NCBI RefSeq assembly: GCF_007954425.1
Contig: NZ_CP042345.1
Location: 1,302,001-1,366,000 of the forward strand
Direction: 5' to 3'
DNA: 64,000 bases
Origin: Novosphingobium ginsenosidimutans
Lineage (GTDB): Bacteria; Pseudomonadota; Alphaproteobacteria; Sphingomonadales; Sphingomonadaceae
The position numbers and the translations under genes were made by a program. Positions 38,343-46,524 of this stretch are shown here, piece after piece; within the stretch, counting starts at the first letter, position 1, and every line of letters starts with the position of its first letter. Below the pieces are notes generated by a model. It saw nothing but the letters and a program-made list of their open reading frames with translations, made no database searches and was not told the origin of the DNA.

Positions 38343-39029
38343 TCAACGCTCCGACAGGTAATAGCGCTCAAGCGCGGTCAGGGTGTCGTCCAGTTCATAG
38401 ACGATCGGCTGCCCAGTCGGAATCTCCAGGCCGGTGATGTCGGCATCGGAAATGCCCGATAGGTGCTTGACCAGCGCGCGCAGCGAATTGCCGTGCGCGG
38501 CCACCAGCACAACCTCGCCCGCCTTCAGCGCCGGGGCAATCGCCGCCTCGTAATAGGGCAGGACGCGGGCGATAGTGTCCTTGAGGCTCTCGGTCGACGG
38601 GATCGCGATCCCGGCATAGCGCGGGTCGGCCTTGAGATCGAACGCAGAGCCGTCTTCCAGCACCGGCGGCGGAATGTCGAAGCTGCGCCGCCAGATCTTG
38701 ACCTGCTCATCGCCGTGCTTGGCAGCGGTCTCGGCCTTGTCGAGCCCGGTCAGCCCGCCATAGTGCCGCTCGTTGAGCCGCCAGTCCTTGGTTTCGGGGA
38801 TCCAGACCCGGCCGGCGGCTTCCAGTGCCAGGTGCAGCGTGCGAATCGCGCGGGTCTGGAGTGAAGTGAAGGCCAGTGTCGGCAGCATGCCCTTCGCCTT
38901 CAGCAGCGCCCCAGCTGCGCGGGCCTCTTCCTCGCCCTTGGCGGTCAGGTCGACATCCCACCAGCCGGTGAAGCGGTTTTCGAGATTCCACTGGGACTGG
39001 CCATGACGGACGAGAATCAGGCGCGGCAA
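38343..39029 (-). CDS. gpmA: 2,3-bisphosphoglycerate-dependent phosphoglycerate mutase
   Basis: Glycolytic mutase. The 228 residues show the phosphohistidine motif [60 protein letters not shown], and [20 protein letters not shown] with the second catalytic His. The size and the [10 protein letters not shown] loop identify the dPGM class over related phosphatases. A small 45-residue gene precedes it by 37 bases on the same strand. Confidence 0.97.
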   Translation of the reverse strand: MPRLILVRHGQSQWNLENRFTGWWDVDLTAKGEEEARAAGALLKAKGMLPTLAFTSLQTRAIRTLHLALEAAGRVWIPETKDWRLNERHYGGLTGLDKAETAAKHGDEQVKIWRRSFDIPPPVLEDGSAFDLKADPRYAGIAIPSTESLKDTIARVLPYYEAAIAPALKAGEVVLVAAHGNSLRALVKHLSGISDADITGLEIPTGQPIVYELDDTLTALERYYLSER

Positions 39030-39066
39030 GGGCTTGGCTCCGCAATTGACTTAGGAGCACCCGCCC

Positions 39067-39204
39067 CTAGCGAGGCTCTGTGCCTTTGGGAAGGGGCGGA
39101 TTACCTTCGGAAAGCGCGCGCGCCTGCTCCTTGCGCCGCCGCAGGTTTTCCCTGAGCTTCGCGGCCAGGCGCTCTTCGCGTGAGAGGTTGCTGTCTTTAC
39201 CCAT
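39067..39204 (-). CDS. Small basic hypothetical protein
   Basis: A 45-residue frame from ATG 39204 to TAG 39067. It starts MGKDSNLSREERLAAKLREN, then LRRRKEQARALSEGNPPLPK: a single highly charged helix. No membrane segment. Similar short SREERLAAKLRENLRRRK proteins occur, as I recall, in sphingomonads, which supports reality; function unknown. It may be the first gene of the gpmA-purEK operon. Confidence 0.55.
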   Translation of the reverse strand: MGKDSNLSREERLAAKLRENLRRRKEQARALSEGNPPLPKGTEPR

Positions 39205-39315
39205 CGGCAATCACATAGTCGCTAACAGGCTCACGCTTGACAAAGCAAGGGGGCACGGCCAATAGCGCGCCCCTGCCCGGACCGGCCTTGCCGCTGCGGG
39301 CTATCCGAATGGTTG

Positions 39316-39390
<75 letters not shown>

Positions 39391-39719
39391 TTCCACTCCT
39401 CAAGAACCTGATCCCCACACATTTTTCAGCCTCTCGCAAGAGAGGCCGGAAACTGTGCGCTTTGTCAGCCAGGGTTGGTGAGCCACTACTGGCCTCAACG
39501 GCGCCATTGCCTTGCTTGAGCCGGAGGAGAGTGAAGGGTCCTCGCTCGTTTTGTGCAGATGCCGCCGGGTGAGGGGTTGGAGGCGTTCGGCAGGGCCGTA
39601 GCGACGTTTGGCGTCATTCGGCGAAGCCGGAGCGCCTCCGCAATCCGAACTAGATCCGGCCGCCTAATTTATGGTTAACAGAATGTCGCAGCCCAACCCG
39701 GTAATTCTGCGCACAGCGA
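39391..39719. other. Gene-free interval with a large imperfect hairpin
   Basis: No gene can be supported here; a plus-strand frame through it begins inside the tRNA region and has no family resemblance. The notable element is an inverted repeat at 39579-39639: GGAGGCG-TTCGGC pairs with GCCGGA-CGCCTCC, a 13-pair stem with one wobble and one bulged G, enclosing a smaller GACG/CGTC hairpin. It could be a structured RNA or a repetitive palindromic element. Just before 39720 the sequence becomes AT-richer. Confidence 0.45.
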
Positions 39720-40067
39720 TCAGGAGTACACACTCTCAAGCCTTGCTCTACCGTCGGCAGACAGCTTGAACCGATCTGCGTGCATTGCTTCGATAAAGCC
39801 CCGATCAACCAGAATCAGCAGCCATCGGCGGGCTGCCTCTGACGATAACCTTGCAGCGCCAGCAATGATCTCGAACGGCAGACCCCCTTTGCTGGCTTCT
39901 CTTCCGAGGAGCACGAGAATCGACATTGCCGGGTCATGAAAAAGGTCGGCACCAAAGACCCGGTCACGGCGCTCACGCACGATCCTGACGAGGTTTAGCC
40001 AGTCATCAAGGGGGATGTCGGTATCGCTGATGAGATGCGTGGGAAGTGCGGGTTTCGAACTGCTCAT
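39720..40067 (-). CDS. Small winged-helix (MarR-like) protein
   Basis: A 115-residue protein with a probable winged helix-turn-helix: DPAMSILVLLGREASKGGLP, EIIAGAARLSSEAARRWLLI and LVDRGFIEAMHADRFKLSAD, then GRARLESVYS. The order (helix, recognition helix with SSEAARRWL, wing with DRFKLSADG) is MarR-like. The frame is open to 40184, but the ATG at 40067 has an AGGGGG Shine-Dalgarno and avoids an unlikely hydrophobic start. It lies between tRNA-Thr and the secretion operon and could be a regulator; its target is unknown. Confidence 0.7.
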   Translation of the reverse strand: MSSSKPALPTHLISDTDIPLDDWLNLVRIVRERRDRVFGADLFHDPAMSILVLLGREASKGGLPFEIIAGAARLSSEAARRWLLILVDRGFIEAMHADRFKLSADGRARLESVYS

Positions 40068-40301
40068 CGGATGCCCCCTGACGCGCCATGCCAATATGAA
40101 TGCAGATTCAAGAAACGCAACAAAAAAACATTGGCCTGGGCGGAAGTGTAATTTGATTCCAAGCGGCCGGGTCCGCCATACCATTGGTAGTGCATCAACT
40201 ATGGGGTTGCCCTGATCTGAAGATAAGCCGAAGGTTCCGACGACTGTCGTAGTGGCGATCCAGACTTAGCTAACCTTTCTGACACGGGTGGCGAACAACC
40301 C

Positions 40302-40487
40302 ATGCCGACGGACGACCACCCACTCGAGCCGCCTGGCGCGTCCTACCCGCGCAGGGAAGAGCTGCGCCAGCGCCTGCTGATGATCTTGGCCGATCTCGAT
40401 CGCCTGGGAGACTGGATGGCGGCAGTCCACGTGCAGACCGCCATCGACTGTCTCGGGACGGACCGTGGCCGCTCGGAAGAGCAATAG
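40302..40487 (+). CDS. Small hypothetical protein
   Basis: A 61-residue frame, MPTDDHPLEPPGASYPRREE at the start and LLMILADLDRLGDWMAAVHV in the middle, predicted as a helical soluble protein. The stretch LADLDRLGDWMAAVHVQTAI resembles short sphingomonad proteins I recall without a known role. There is no strong Shine-Dalgarno, and a minus-strand frame (40266-40556) overlaps it, so the call is tentative. Confidence 0.4.
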   Translation: MPTDDHPLEPPGASYPRREELRQRLLMILADLDRLGDWMAAVHVQTAIDCLGTDRGRSEEQ

Positions 40488-40673
40488 CGGGATCTGTCGG
40501 CTTCGGAAGGTTTCCAGGGATGCACATTGCCGGTTAGCGACCGCTAGGTCTGCCAACCCTGCTTTGAATTCTGATCATCCCTTAATTCTATAGAGGGGTA
40601 AGGCTACTGCCGAACCAAACGCGATTGCCGTCAAAATCATAAGCTGAAAAATCCGAGGTAAGATCGAAAAATT

Positions 40674-42170
40674 CTACTCATGCAGCTTCTGACTTACAAA
40701 TTCTATTGTGTCAGGATGAACTGTCACAAGCTCATGATCTGCCTTTAGCACCTTAATACCCTTGGCCTGGCCGGCAACGAAATCTGAAATATTGGAAGGC
40801 GGAGAAATTTGGTCCACACTTCGCAACACTAAATAGTAATTTACCCCTGACGCTGCTAGTCGACTGTATAAATCTTTTAGCCAAGGATTTATGGTTTCGT
40901 CGCGGCGATTCGACAGATCACCGAACCAGGATCTCTCAAGTCTTGTCTGGTATAATATTGCCCTCTCTGTCGACCTATAAATATCGGGTCGAAGTAGCTT
41001 GGTGAACGGTGCGACCAGAATGATTTTATCTGGCTTTGCCGCATTAAACTGGGAGGTCGACACTGCGGGAACAGCCCCAAAACTTACACCGACCACATCG
41101 TAACTGTATCTATTGAAATATTTTAATAGAAATCTCTGAAACTTTTGAGCATCCGTCTCGAACGCTCTCAAGCCAAGCCTCACTAGGCGGCGAGATGTTT
41201 CAGAGCCAGCGCCAACGGATCCGCTGGTATATGGGACGACCACAATTCTGCCATCGCGAAGCATCTCCTCAATGATTGGCCCCGGAAAACTATTGAAAAA
41301 CTGTCCAGACGGGCCGCCAAAGAAATAGACGACTAGCTTCGCGCTCCTCCGGCGATTGATTGGAACAATAACTTTTATCGGGAGTCCTTCGTGAACGAAA
41401 CTCTTTACTTCGTACGGAGACCGAGCCTCCCGATAGCAGGAGGCTGATGTCGTTTCTCGATTGCTCGGGCCCCAGGAATCAGTTGTCTGACCGCCTTTTA
41501 CCGAGCGAGCAAATGCGTCACTTCCGCTTCTAAGCAAAATTGACTGATCGACAAAGAAATCTTCAAAGCCCGCAGCAGTTTTGAACGGTCGATCGATGAT
41601 TTGCAAATCGGGACCTTTGGCAGTTAACTTTAAACCTGCACTCTGAAGTTGGTCAATGTCCATATTTAGATCATATATGTCGGTTTCCGATAGATCAGAC
41701 CTGTAAAGTTTATTGAAAACAAATGAAAGCCGAAGATTACCATTGTCACTTATAATAAATGATCGAGTAGAGTATTTGAAGTGAAATGCAAATATGCTTT
41801 GATCAGAATTGATGGTATCTGCGATTTCCATCTTGGTCTTCAATACTTGGGCGACAAAGCTATCGACGCTCGTTTCATTTGTTATATTGAAATTTGAAAC
41901 ATTCTCGAAATCATGAATTTTAACTGACCTTTTCTCAATCACCTCGGGCAATTCATTGTTGCTGAACTTAATTCGACTGATCCACTTTTCGTCATCGTGA
42001 ACAATGAATAAATCTGACGAATTGCTGATACCGACAACTCTAAGCCCGTCGCTGGCTGACATTCGATACTGGCAGAATCCTGTCTTGCCGGACCGAGTGA
42101 CGCATCCGGGTGCCGCGACTACAATTTCCGATCTTGCCTTGAATGGAGAGCGGCTGTTTTCGCGAACCAC
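40674..42170 (-). CDS. Alpha/beta-hydrolase-fold protein, main body (N-terminus lost to a frameshift)
   Basis: Predicted serine hydrolase, last gene of the secretion operon. In the 498-residue frame the nucleophile elbow is VVGVSFGAVPA with Ser363, the oxyanion loop is VVYFFGGPSGQF, and the acid and base are probably Asp453 (LRSVDQISPP) and His479 (LKADHELVTVH). The N-terminal 220 residues, with short repeated beta-strand-like units (DGLRVVGISNSSDLFIVHDD), may be a propeller or sandwich domain, as in S9-type peptidases. The annotated start is a weak GTG lacking a signal. One extra T in the run at 42187-42193 would join it to the upstream 42119-42406 frame, supplying a signal peptide. AT-rich relative to neighbours. 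Substrate unknown; a peptidase or esterase acting on the exported cargo is a guess. Confidence 0.75.
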   Translation of the reverse strand: MVRENSRSPFKARSEIVVAAPGCVTRSGKTGFCQYRMSASDGLRVVGISNSSDLFIVHDDEKWISRIKFSNNELPEVIEKRSVKIHDFENVSNFNITNETSVDSFVAQVLKTKMEIADTINSDQSIFAFHFKYSTRSFIISDNGNLRLSFVFNKLYRSDLSETDIYDLNMDIDQLQSAGLKLTAKGPDLQIIDRPFKTAAGFEDFFVDQSILLRSGSDAFARSVKGGQTTDSWGPSNRETTSASCYREARSPYEVKSFVHEGLPIKVIVPINRRRSAKLVVYFFGGPSGQFFNSFPGPIIEEMLRDGRIVVVPYTSGSVGAGSETSRRLVRLGLRAFETDAQKFQRFLLKYFNRYSYDVVGVSFGAVPAVSTSQFNAAKPDKIILVAPFTKLLRPDIYRSTERAILYQTRLERSWFGDLSNRRDETINPWLKDLYSRLAASGVNYYLVLRSVDQISPPSNISDFVAGQAKGIKVLKADHELVTVHPDTIEFVSQKLHE

Positions 42171-42406
42171 GGATTGATCATTAAAGAAAAAAAGCCCCTA
42201 GCAACTCGGAAAGGTTGAAATGATGCGCATATATTCTTTATTTCAATTTTTGAAATTTGAATATTTGGTTCGTATCGCGCGAATCCGATTGGTTCGGTCT
42301 GCGATGTTAGCAATGATGAGTCTGCGAACAGGCAGAAGGATGCGGCAGCAATTGATGCTGCCGCACCGAGTTTTATGAAAGAATAATGCTTATCTAAAGG
42401 TAACAA
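42119..42406 (-). CDS. Signal-peptide fragment belonging to the alpha/beta-hydrolase
   Basis: A 95-residue frame beginning with TTG six bases after the double-glycine gene's stop. It has a Sec signal peptide (YSFIKLGAAASIAAASFCLF followed by ADSS), then about 45 residues of mature-like sequence ending ...RVARGFFSLMINPWF. The last part is probably out of frame: with one more T in the seven-base run it would read RGFFFFNDQSVVRENSRSP and continue into the hydrolase. I therefore read this as the true N-terminus of that gene and not a separate protein. Confidence 0.6.
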   Translation of the reverse strand: MLPLDKHYSFIKLGAAASIAAASFCLFADSSLLTSQTEPIGFARYEPNIQISKIEIKNICASFQPFRVARGFFSLMINPWFAKTAALHSRQDRKL

Positions 42407-42412
42407 GGAGAA

Positions 42413-42913
42413 TTAGCTTCCTGATTTAGGGAAGAAGACGATACCATTTCCACGGTCAACTTCAATTGCGGTGGCAGATTCGCGGGTTCGCGTGTCAAAC
42501 TTTCCATTGCCATCTCGGTCGGAATACCACCAGCCGTCAGCCCCCTTCACGAAAAGTTTGCCGTCGGTGGTCGTGCTGGCGACGATTGAGGTATTGCCGT
42601 ATTTCGATGAGATATCGCGTTCGGCATTGGCTTTTTCTACCTCGTCATTGAATAGGCTATTGATATAAGCGCCAATGCCCGCAGCGGCCAGAATTTTGGC
42701 AAGTTCCGCCAGAATGGGGAGCACTTGAGCATACTCATCGGAACCCCCTATATCGCTACTTAGGTCGGACATTCCAATCACGTTTGGTTGAACGAAATGG
42801 CCTGATGAATCAAGATAACTAGTCCAGTCAAAGATCCGATTTGCTACCACTACGATTGTGCCCCCACTCACAGCTTCTGCTTCATCGCGTGACAAGACTC
42901 TCAACGAATTCAT
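42413..42913 (-). CDS. Double-glycine leader protein, predicted cargo of the C39 ABC exporter
   Basis: The 166-residue product starts MNSLRVLSRDEAEAVSGG, matching the LSxxE-x-xx-xGG leader cut by C39 peptidases, so an 18-residue leader and a 148-residue mature protein are predicted. The mature part has a hydrophobic to amphipathic helix (LPILAELAKILAAAGIGAYI, about residues 75-95) and near the C-terminus WWYSDRDGNGKFDTRT, whose DxDxNxxxD spacing is that of a calcium-binding loop. It has no cysteines. ATG overlaps the exporter's stop (ATGA), preceded by an AAGGGA Shine-Dalgarno. Far longer than ordinary microcins. AT-richer than the exporter genes. No known toxin domain recognised. Confidence 0.85.
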   Translation of the reverse strand: MNSLRVLSRDEAEAVSGGTIVVVANRIFDWTSYLDSSGHFVQPNVIGMSDLSSDIGGSDEYAQVLPILAELAKILAAAGIGAYINSLFNDEVEKANAERDISSKYGNTSIVASTTTDGKLFVKGADGWWYSDRDGNGKFDTRTRESATAIEVDRGNGIVFFPKSGS

Positions 42914-45078
42914 AAATCGTTCCCTTCGTTTGTAGCTGCTCCTTCCAATAGGAGCTCTTTTCCGACGATACCGTCGAAAACTGTGATGGCGCGGTTGCAT
43001 TGAGCAAGCGCGCTTGATCGGTGGGCAACCATTACGGCGGACACATCAAGGCCGTGGATCGCAGCTAGGACTTCATCCTGCTTTTGATTGTCGAGATGCG
43101 AGGTTCCCTCGTCGAAGAAGAGGGTGGTGGGTTGACCATAAACGGCTCGCGCCAGCAGGATCCTTTGCTTCTGTCCGCCCGAGAACACCGACCCCATGTC
43201 CCCAACCAGCGTCTGGTAGCGCATCGGCAGCCGGTCGATGTCGTCTGCGATGCAAGCTGTCCGCGCTGCTTCCTCGATCCGCGCCATGTCGGGCTCGGGA
43301 TCGAAGAACGCGATGTTCTCGGCGATCGTGCCGGCAAACAGCTGATCGTCCTGTGCGACCGAGCCGATCTGTGCGCGCCAGCGGGCGAGGCCATAGGCCT
43401 CCAGCGGCTGCCCATCGATCAGCACCTCGCCGTAGGTGGGCTTGAGCAGCCCCATCATGATCTTCATGAGAGTGGTCTTGCCGCCGCCCGAGGGGCCAAC
43501 GAGTGCGACGGATTCGCCCGGTTCGATCCTGAGGTTGATGCCCTTCAGGATCTCTGGCTCACCAACTCCATAGGAGAAGCGGACATTGCGCAGCTCGATC
43601 GAGGGGATGTGGCGCTGGCCCGTGTCATCGTAACCGGTGTGCGTGATAGCCAGGTTCTCGGGCTTGCTCAGCGCAATGTCCGAGATCCGCGAAAGGTGGA
43701 CCTGCAACAGGTTGTAGTTGATCGCCTGCTCAACCAGGCGGATCCCGGCATCAAGGAACTGACGCTTGTAGGCCTGGTAGGCGAAGAGCATGCCCACCGT
43801 GATCTTGGCATCGAAGGCCATGCCAATCGCCAGGTAGACGAACAGCACGTTCTCCAGGCCTACGACCAGCTGGTTGCCGGCGTCAAAACCGGCGGTCAGG
43901 CGCCCCAGCTTGATATTGGCGTTGACGGCCTCGGCCTTTTTCTTCTGCCACAGGCGCTGGCGATTGCCTTCCTGGCCAAAGGCCTTGATCGCGGCGATCC
44001 CGCGGATCGTCTCGATAAAGGTGCTGTTTTCCTGCGCGTTGGCCGTGATGACATTCACGTTGCGCAGCTTCATCGCCTGAAGGAAAGCGAGGCGAAGGCC
44101 GATGTAAGCGAGCAGCGCGCCGATCGCGAGCAGGCTGAGGACCGGCGCATAGACAAACATCAGCGAGAGCGTGATCAGCGCCATGATCCCGTCGATCAGC
44201 GAGGCGATCAGCCCTTGTGAAAGCTGCGCGGTGATGGGCTGGGTCGAGCCGAAGCGTGAGATGATATCGCCAACGTGCCGCTTCTCGAACCACGGCAGCG
44301 GCAGCCGGACGAGATGGCGGAACAGGTTGACGATGACCTGGTAGGACAGCGCATTGTTGAGGGTAAGCAGCACCAGCGAGCGGGTCCAGCTGGTTGCAAA
44401 CTGGATCAGCGCCAGGCCGGCAAAGCCCAGTGCCAGGACCTTGAGCAGCCCTGCATCGAAGCTTGGGAAGACCGTGTCGATCGCGATCTGCATGTAGAAA
44501 GGCGCCGCCAGCGCCGCCAGCTGCAGCACCAGCGAGAGCAGGAAGATTTGCCGAAGGCTCGGCCAGAGGCCGTTCATCGAGGTCCACAGCTGGGTGATCT
44601 TGAGCTTGTTCTGCTCAATCACCGGGCGGAAGGTCTCGGACTTCAGAAGCTCGAGCACGATCCCGGTGAAACGGCGCGACAGCTCTTCGCGGCCGACCAC
44701 CAGCGCGCCGCGGCCGGGATCGTGGATATGATAGCGCTCGCCGCCAAAGCCCTTGCTCACCTTGGTCAGCACGACAAAGTGGTTAAGGTCCCAGTGCAGC
44801 ACGGCCGGCAGCTGGACCTCGGCAAGGTCATCGATCTCGCCCCGCAGCGGCCGACTGTTAAAGCCGATCGCTTCGGCCACCTCCATCAACTGCTTGAGCG
44901 TTGCGCCCTTTAGCGAGAACGAAAAGCGCTGGCGCAGCGTGCCCAAGTCAGTCTCGTAGCCATGAAAGGCCGCGACCATGGCGATACAGGCCAGGCCGCA
45001 CTCAGCTGCTTCGCTCTGGGCGATGTAGGGCGTGCGCCGCGCGCCAGTAAGGTTGAGGAACTCCGGACCCTGCATCAC
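42910..45078 (-). CDS. Peptidase-containing ABC transporter (C39 bacteriocin/microcin exporter)
   Basis: Cleaves double-glycine leaders and exports the cargo. The 722 residues comprise a C39 domain (about 1-140) with QSEAAECGLACIAMVAAFHG (Gln21 and catalytic Cys27), NHFVVLTKV (His100) and YHIHDPGRG (Asp120), so the triad is intact. Six membrane helices follow (residues about 170-430), then an ATPase domain with Walker A GPSGGGKTTLMKI, signature VFSGGQKQRILLA, Walker B TTLFFDEGTSHLD and H-loop VAHRSS. It overlaps both the adaptor gene upstream and the leader-protein gene downstream by four bases. CvaB/LagD-like architecture; GC content like the core genome. Confidence 0.96.
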   Translation of the reverse strand: MMQGPEFLNLTGARRTPYIAQSEAAECGLACIAMVAAFHGYETDLGTLRQRFSFSLKGATLKQLMEVAEAIGFNSRPLRGEIDDLAEVQLPAVLHWDLNHFVVLTKVSKGFGGERYHIHDPGRGALVVGREELSRRFTGIVLELLKSETFRPVIEQNKLKITQLWTSMNGLWPSLRQIFLLSLVLQLAALAAPFYMQIAIDTVFPSFDAGLLKVLALGFAGLALIQFATSWTRSLVLLTLNNALSYQVIVNLFRHLVRLPLPWFEKRHVGDIISRFGSTQPITAQLSQGLIASLIDGIMALITLSLMFVYAPVLSLLAIGALLAYIGLRLAFLQAMKLRNVNVITANAQENSTFIETIRGIAAIKAFGQEGNRQRLWQKKKAEAVNANIKLGRLTAGFDAGNQLVVGLENVLFVYLAIGMAFDAKITVGMLFAYQAYKRQFLDAGIRLVEQAINYNLLQVHLSRISDIALSKPENLAITHTGYDDTGQRHIPSIELRNVRFSYGVGEPEILKGINLRIEPGESVALVGPSGGGKTTLMKIMMGLLKPTYGEVLIDGQPLEAYGLARWRAQIGSVAQDDQLFAGTIAENIAFFDPEPDMARIEEAARTACIADDIDRLPMRYQTLVGDMGSVFSGGQKQRILLARAVYGQPTTLFFDEGTSHLDNQKQDEVLAAIHGLDVSAVMVAHRSSALAQCNRAITVFDGIVGKELLLEGAATNEGNDL

Positions 45079-46325
45079 GACGTCCGATTGGTGACTGCCC
45101 GCAAGGGGGCCATAAGCCAGTCCCAGAAACTGAGCCGATCGAGGATTACATTGGCGGTAAGCGTCATCCCGGCCTGGAGCGGATACTGCTGACCGAAGGC
45201 ATCGATTGCCTGGCGCTCGAGCCGGACCTTGACCTTGTAGACCGGCTCTTCGATCCGCAGCGGCGCATCAAGCTCATTGGGGGCAATGATCACCCGCGAG
45301 ACCGAAGCGATCTTGCCGGTAAAGCTGCCAAAGCGCTGGTAAGGGAAGGCGTCGTAGAGGAGGCGCACTTCCTGGCCCTCCCTCACAAAGCCGATCGCGC
45401 GCGAGGCGACATAGACATCGGCTTCAAGGTTGACCGCCTCCGGGATGATCGTCAGCAGCGGCACTTGCCCGCCAACCGTGCGCCCGGTCGCGGTCTGGAG
45501 TGCGGTTACACGGCCGGCAATCGGCGCGTTGATCGCATAGGAGCGCTCGGTCTCAAGCCGCGACTTCTGCTGGCGATAGCCCTCAAGCGCGGTCTTGGCG
45601 TCAACCACCTGGGCCGCCCGCTCGACCACAATCCGCCCAAGGTCGGCCTCAACCTGGGCGATCTGCGTTGCCGTATTGTCTAGCTGCGTCTTGAGCTGGG
45701 CTTCCTGCTGCTGGGCATTGATGTAGCTTTGCCGCCGTCGCTCGACCTCAAGCTTGCTGACGAAGCCCTTTTCGATCACCGGCCCAAGCTGCTCGAACAG
45801 GTTGCGGCTTGAGGCAACCAACTGCGCCTGCAGCGCCAGCTGTCTCGAAAGGTTCGCTTGTTGCTGGACCAAGCCATCAAGGCTCGCGCCAAGCCTGGCG
45901 CGCTGCTGCGCGGCACTGTCGCCTGCCAACGCGATCCGGTCGCGGGCAAGCCCTTCCTGGGCACCGAGGGCGGCCACGCCTTCCTCGGTATAGCGTAGGC
46001 CATCTTCCGCGGGTTGATCGGAAGAGACGATGGCGAGTTTCTGGCCAGCCGCCACCGCATCTCCCTCGCGCACCAGGAGCGTGCTGATCACCCCTGGGCG
46101 CAGCGCAAAGACCTTGCTCGACTGGCCCGCGGGGACAACGACGCCCTTGGCGGTTTCGATCCGGGAGTAGCTACCCAGGCCAACGAACAGGCCTGCGGCT
46201 GCGACAATGCCAACGATGCCGGCGGTCAAGATCCGCGTCGGCACTGACTGGCTGAGGATTACCTCACCATAGAGCCGGTCGGTCTGGCTGGCCATTACCT
46301 CGTCGCGAAACAGGCCAGTCGACAA
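45075..46325 (-). CDS. HlyD-family membrane fusion protein of type I secretion
   Basis: Adaptor linking the ABC exporter to an outer-membrane channel. The 416 residues have an N-terminal tail, one helix (ILTAGIVGIVAAAGLFVGLG), a lipoyl-type half (RPGVISTLLVREGDAVAAGQ), a long coiled coil (about residues 115-250, rich in Gln, e.g. LDGLVQQQANLSRQLALQAQ) and a C-terminal beta domain (INAPIAGRVTALQTATG, LEADVYVASRAIGFVREGQE). The first codon is TTG at 46325 behind a GGGGGGAA stretch; an internal ATG at 46295 is the alternative. It leads the operon. No TolC-like channel gene is nearby. Confidence 0.94.
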   Translation of the reverse strand: MSTGLFRDEVMASQTDRLYGEVILSQSVPTRILTAGIVGIVAAAGLFVGLGSYSRIETAKGVVVPAGQSSKVFALRPGVISTLLVREGDAVAAGQKLAIVSSDQPAEDGLRYTEEGVAALGAQEGLARDRIALAGDSAAQQRARLGASLDGLVQQQANLSRQLALQAQLVASSRNLFEQLGPVIEKGFVSKLEVERRRQSYINAQQQEAQLKTQLDNTATQIAQVEADLGRIVVERAAQVVDAKTALEGYRQQKSRLETERSYAINAPIAGRVTALQTATGRTVGGQVPLLTIIPEAVNLEADVYVASRAIGFVREGQEVRLLYDAFPYQRFGSFTGKIASVSRVIIAPNELDAPLRIEEPVYKVKVRLERQAIDAFGQQYPLQAGMTLTANVILDRLSFWDWLMAPLRAVTNRTS

Positions 46326-46433
46326 GCGTTCCCCCCCAACAGATCGGGCCGAAGGCTATGTGTCACACTGCACACAATGGGGCCTGACCCTTGCGGTAAA
46401 GCTCGGGTGAAAAGCACGGCGGGTCAACGCGGC

Positions 46434-46457
46434 AAACTTTTGTAAATTAAAAAGTTT
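46434..46457. promoter_or_regulatory. AT-rich perfect inverted repeat upstream of the secretion operon
   Basis: AAACTTTT (46434-46441) and AAAAGTTT (46450-46457) are perfect reverse complements separated by GTAAATTA, in the 199-base gap between the PilZ gene's end and the HlyD-type gene's start, about 110 bases before the latter. In a GC-rich genome this suggests an operator or promoter spacer. A terminator role is less likely as the stem lacks G/C pairs. Confidence 0.5.
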
Positions 46458-46524
46458 TCTTTGTAGAACGGTCCAGGGAGAGCGAACCTGATACGTCGCA
46501 GTCCGATCGAACAGTCCCGCTATC

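Noticed and set aside
40266..40556. Minus-strand frames of 85-96 codons around the small plus-strand gene
   Set aside because: Composition looks like the complement of a coding frame and no family pattern is visible; the plus-strand frame is marginally better.
40674..42406. Lasso-peptide isopeptidase
   Set aside because: Such enzymes are alpha/beta-hydrolases in sphingomonads, but the required lasso precursor and B/C maturation genes are absent and the neighbouring cargo has a double-glycine leader.
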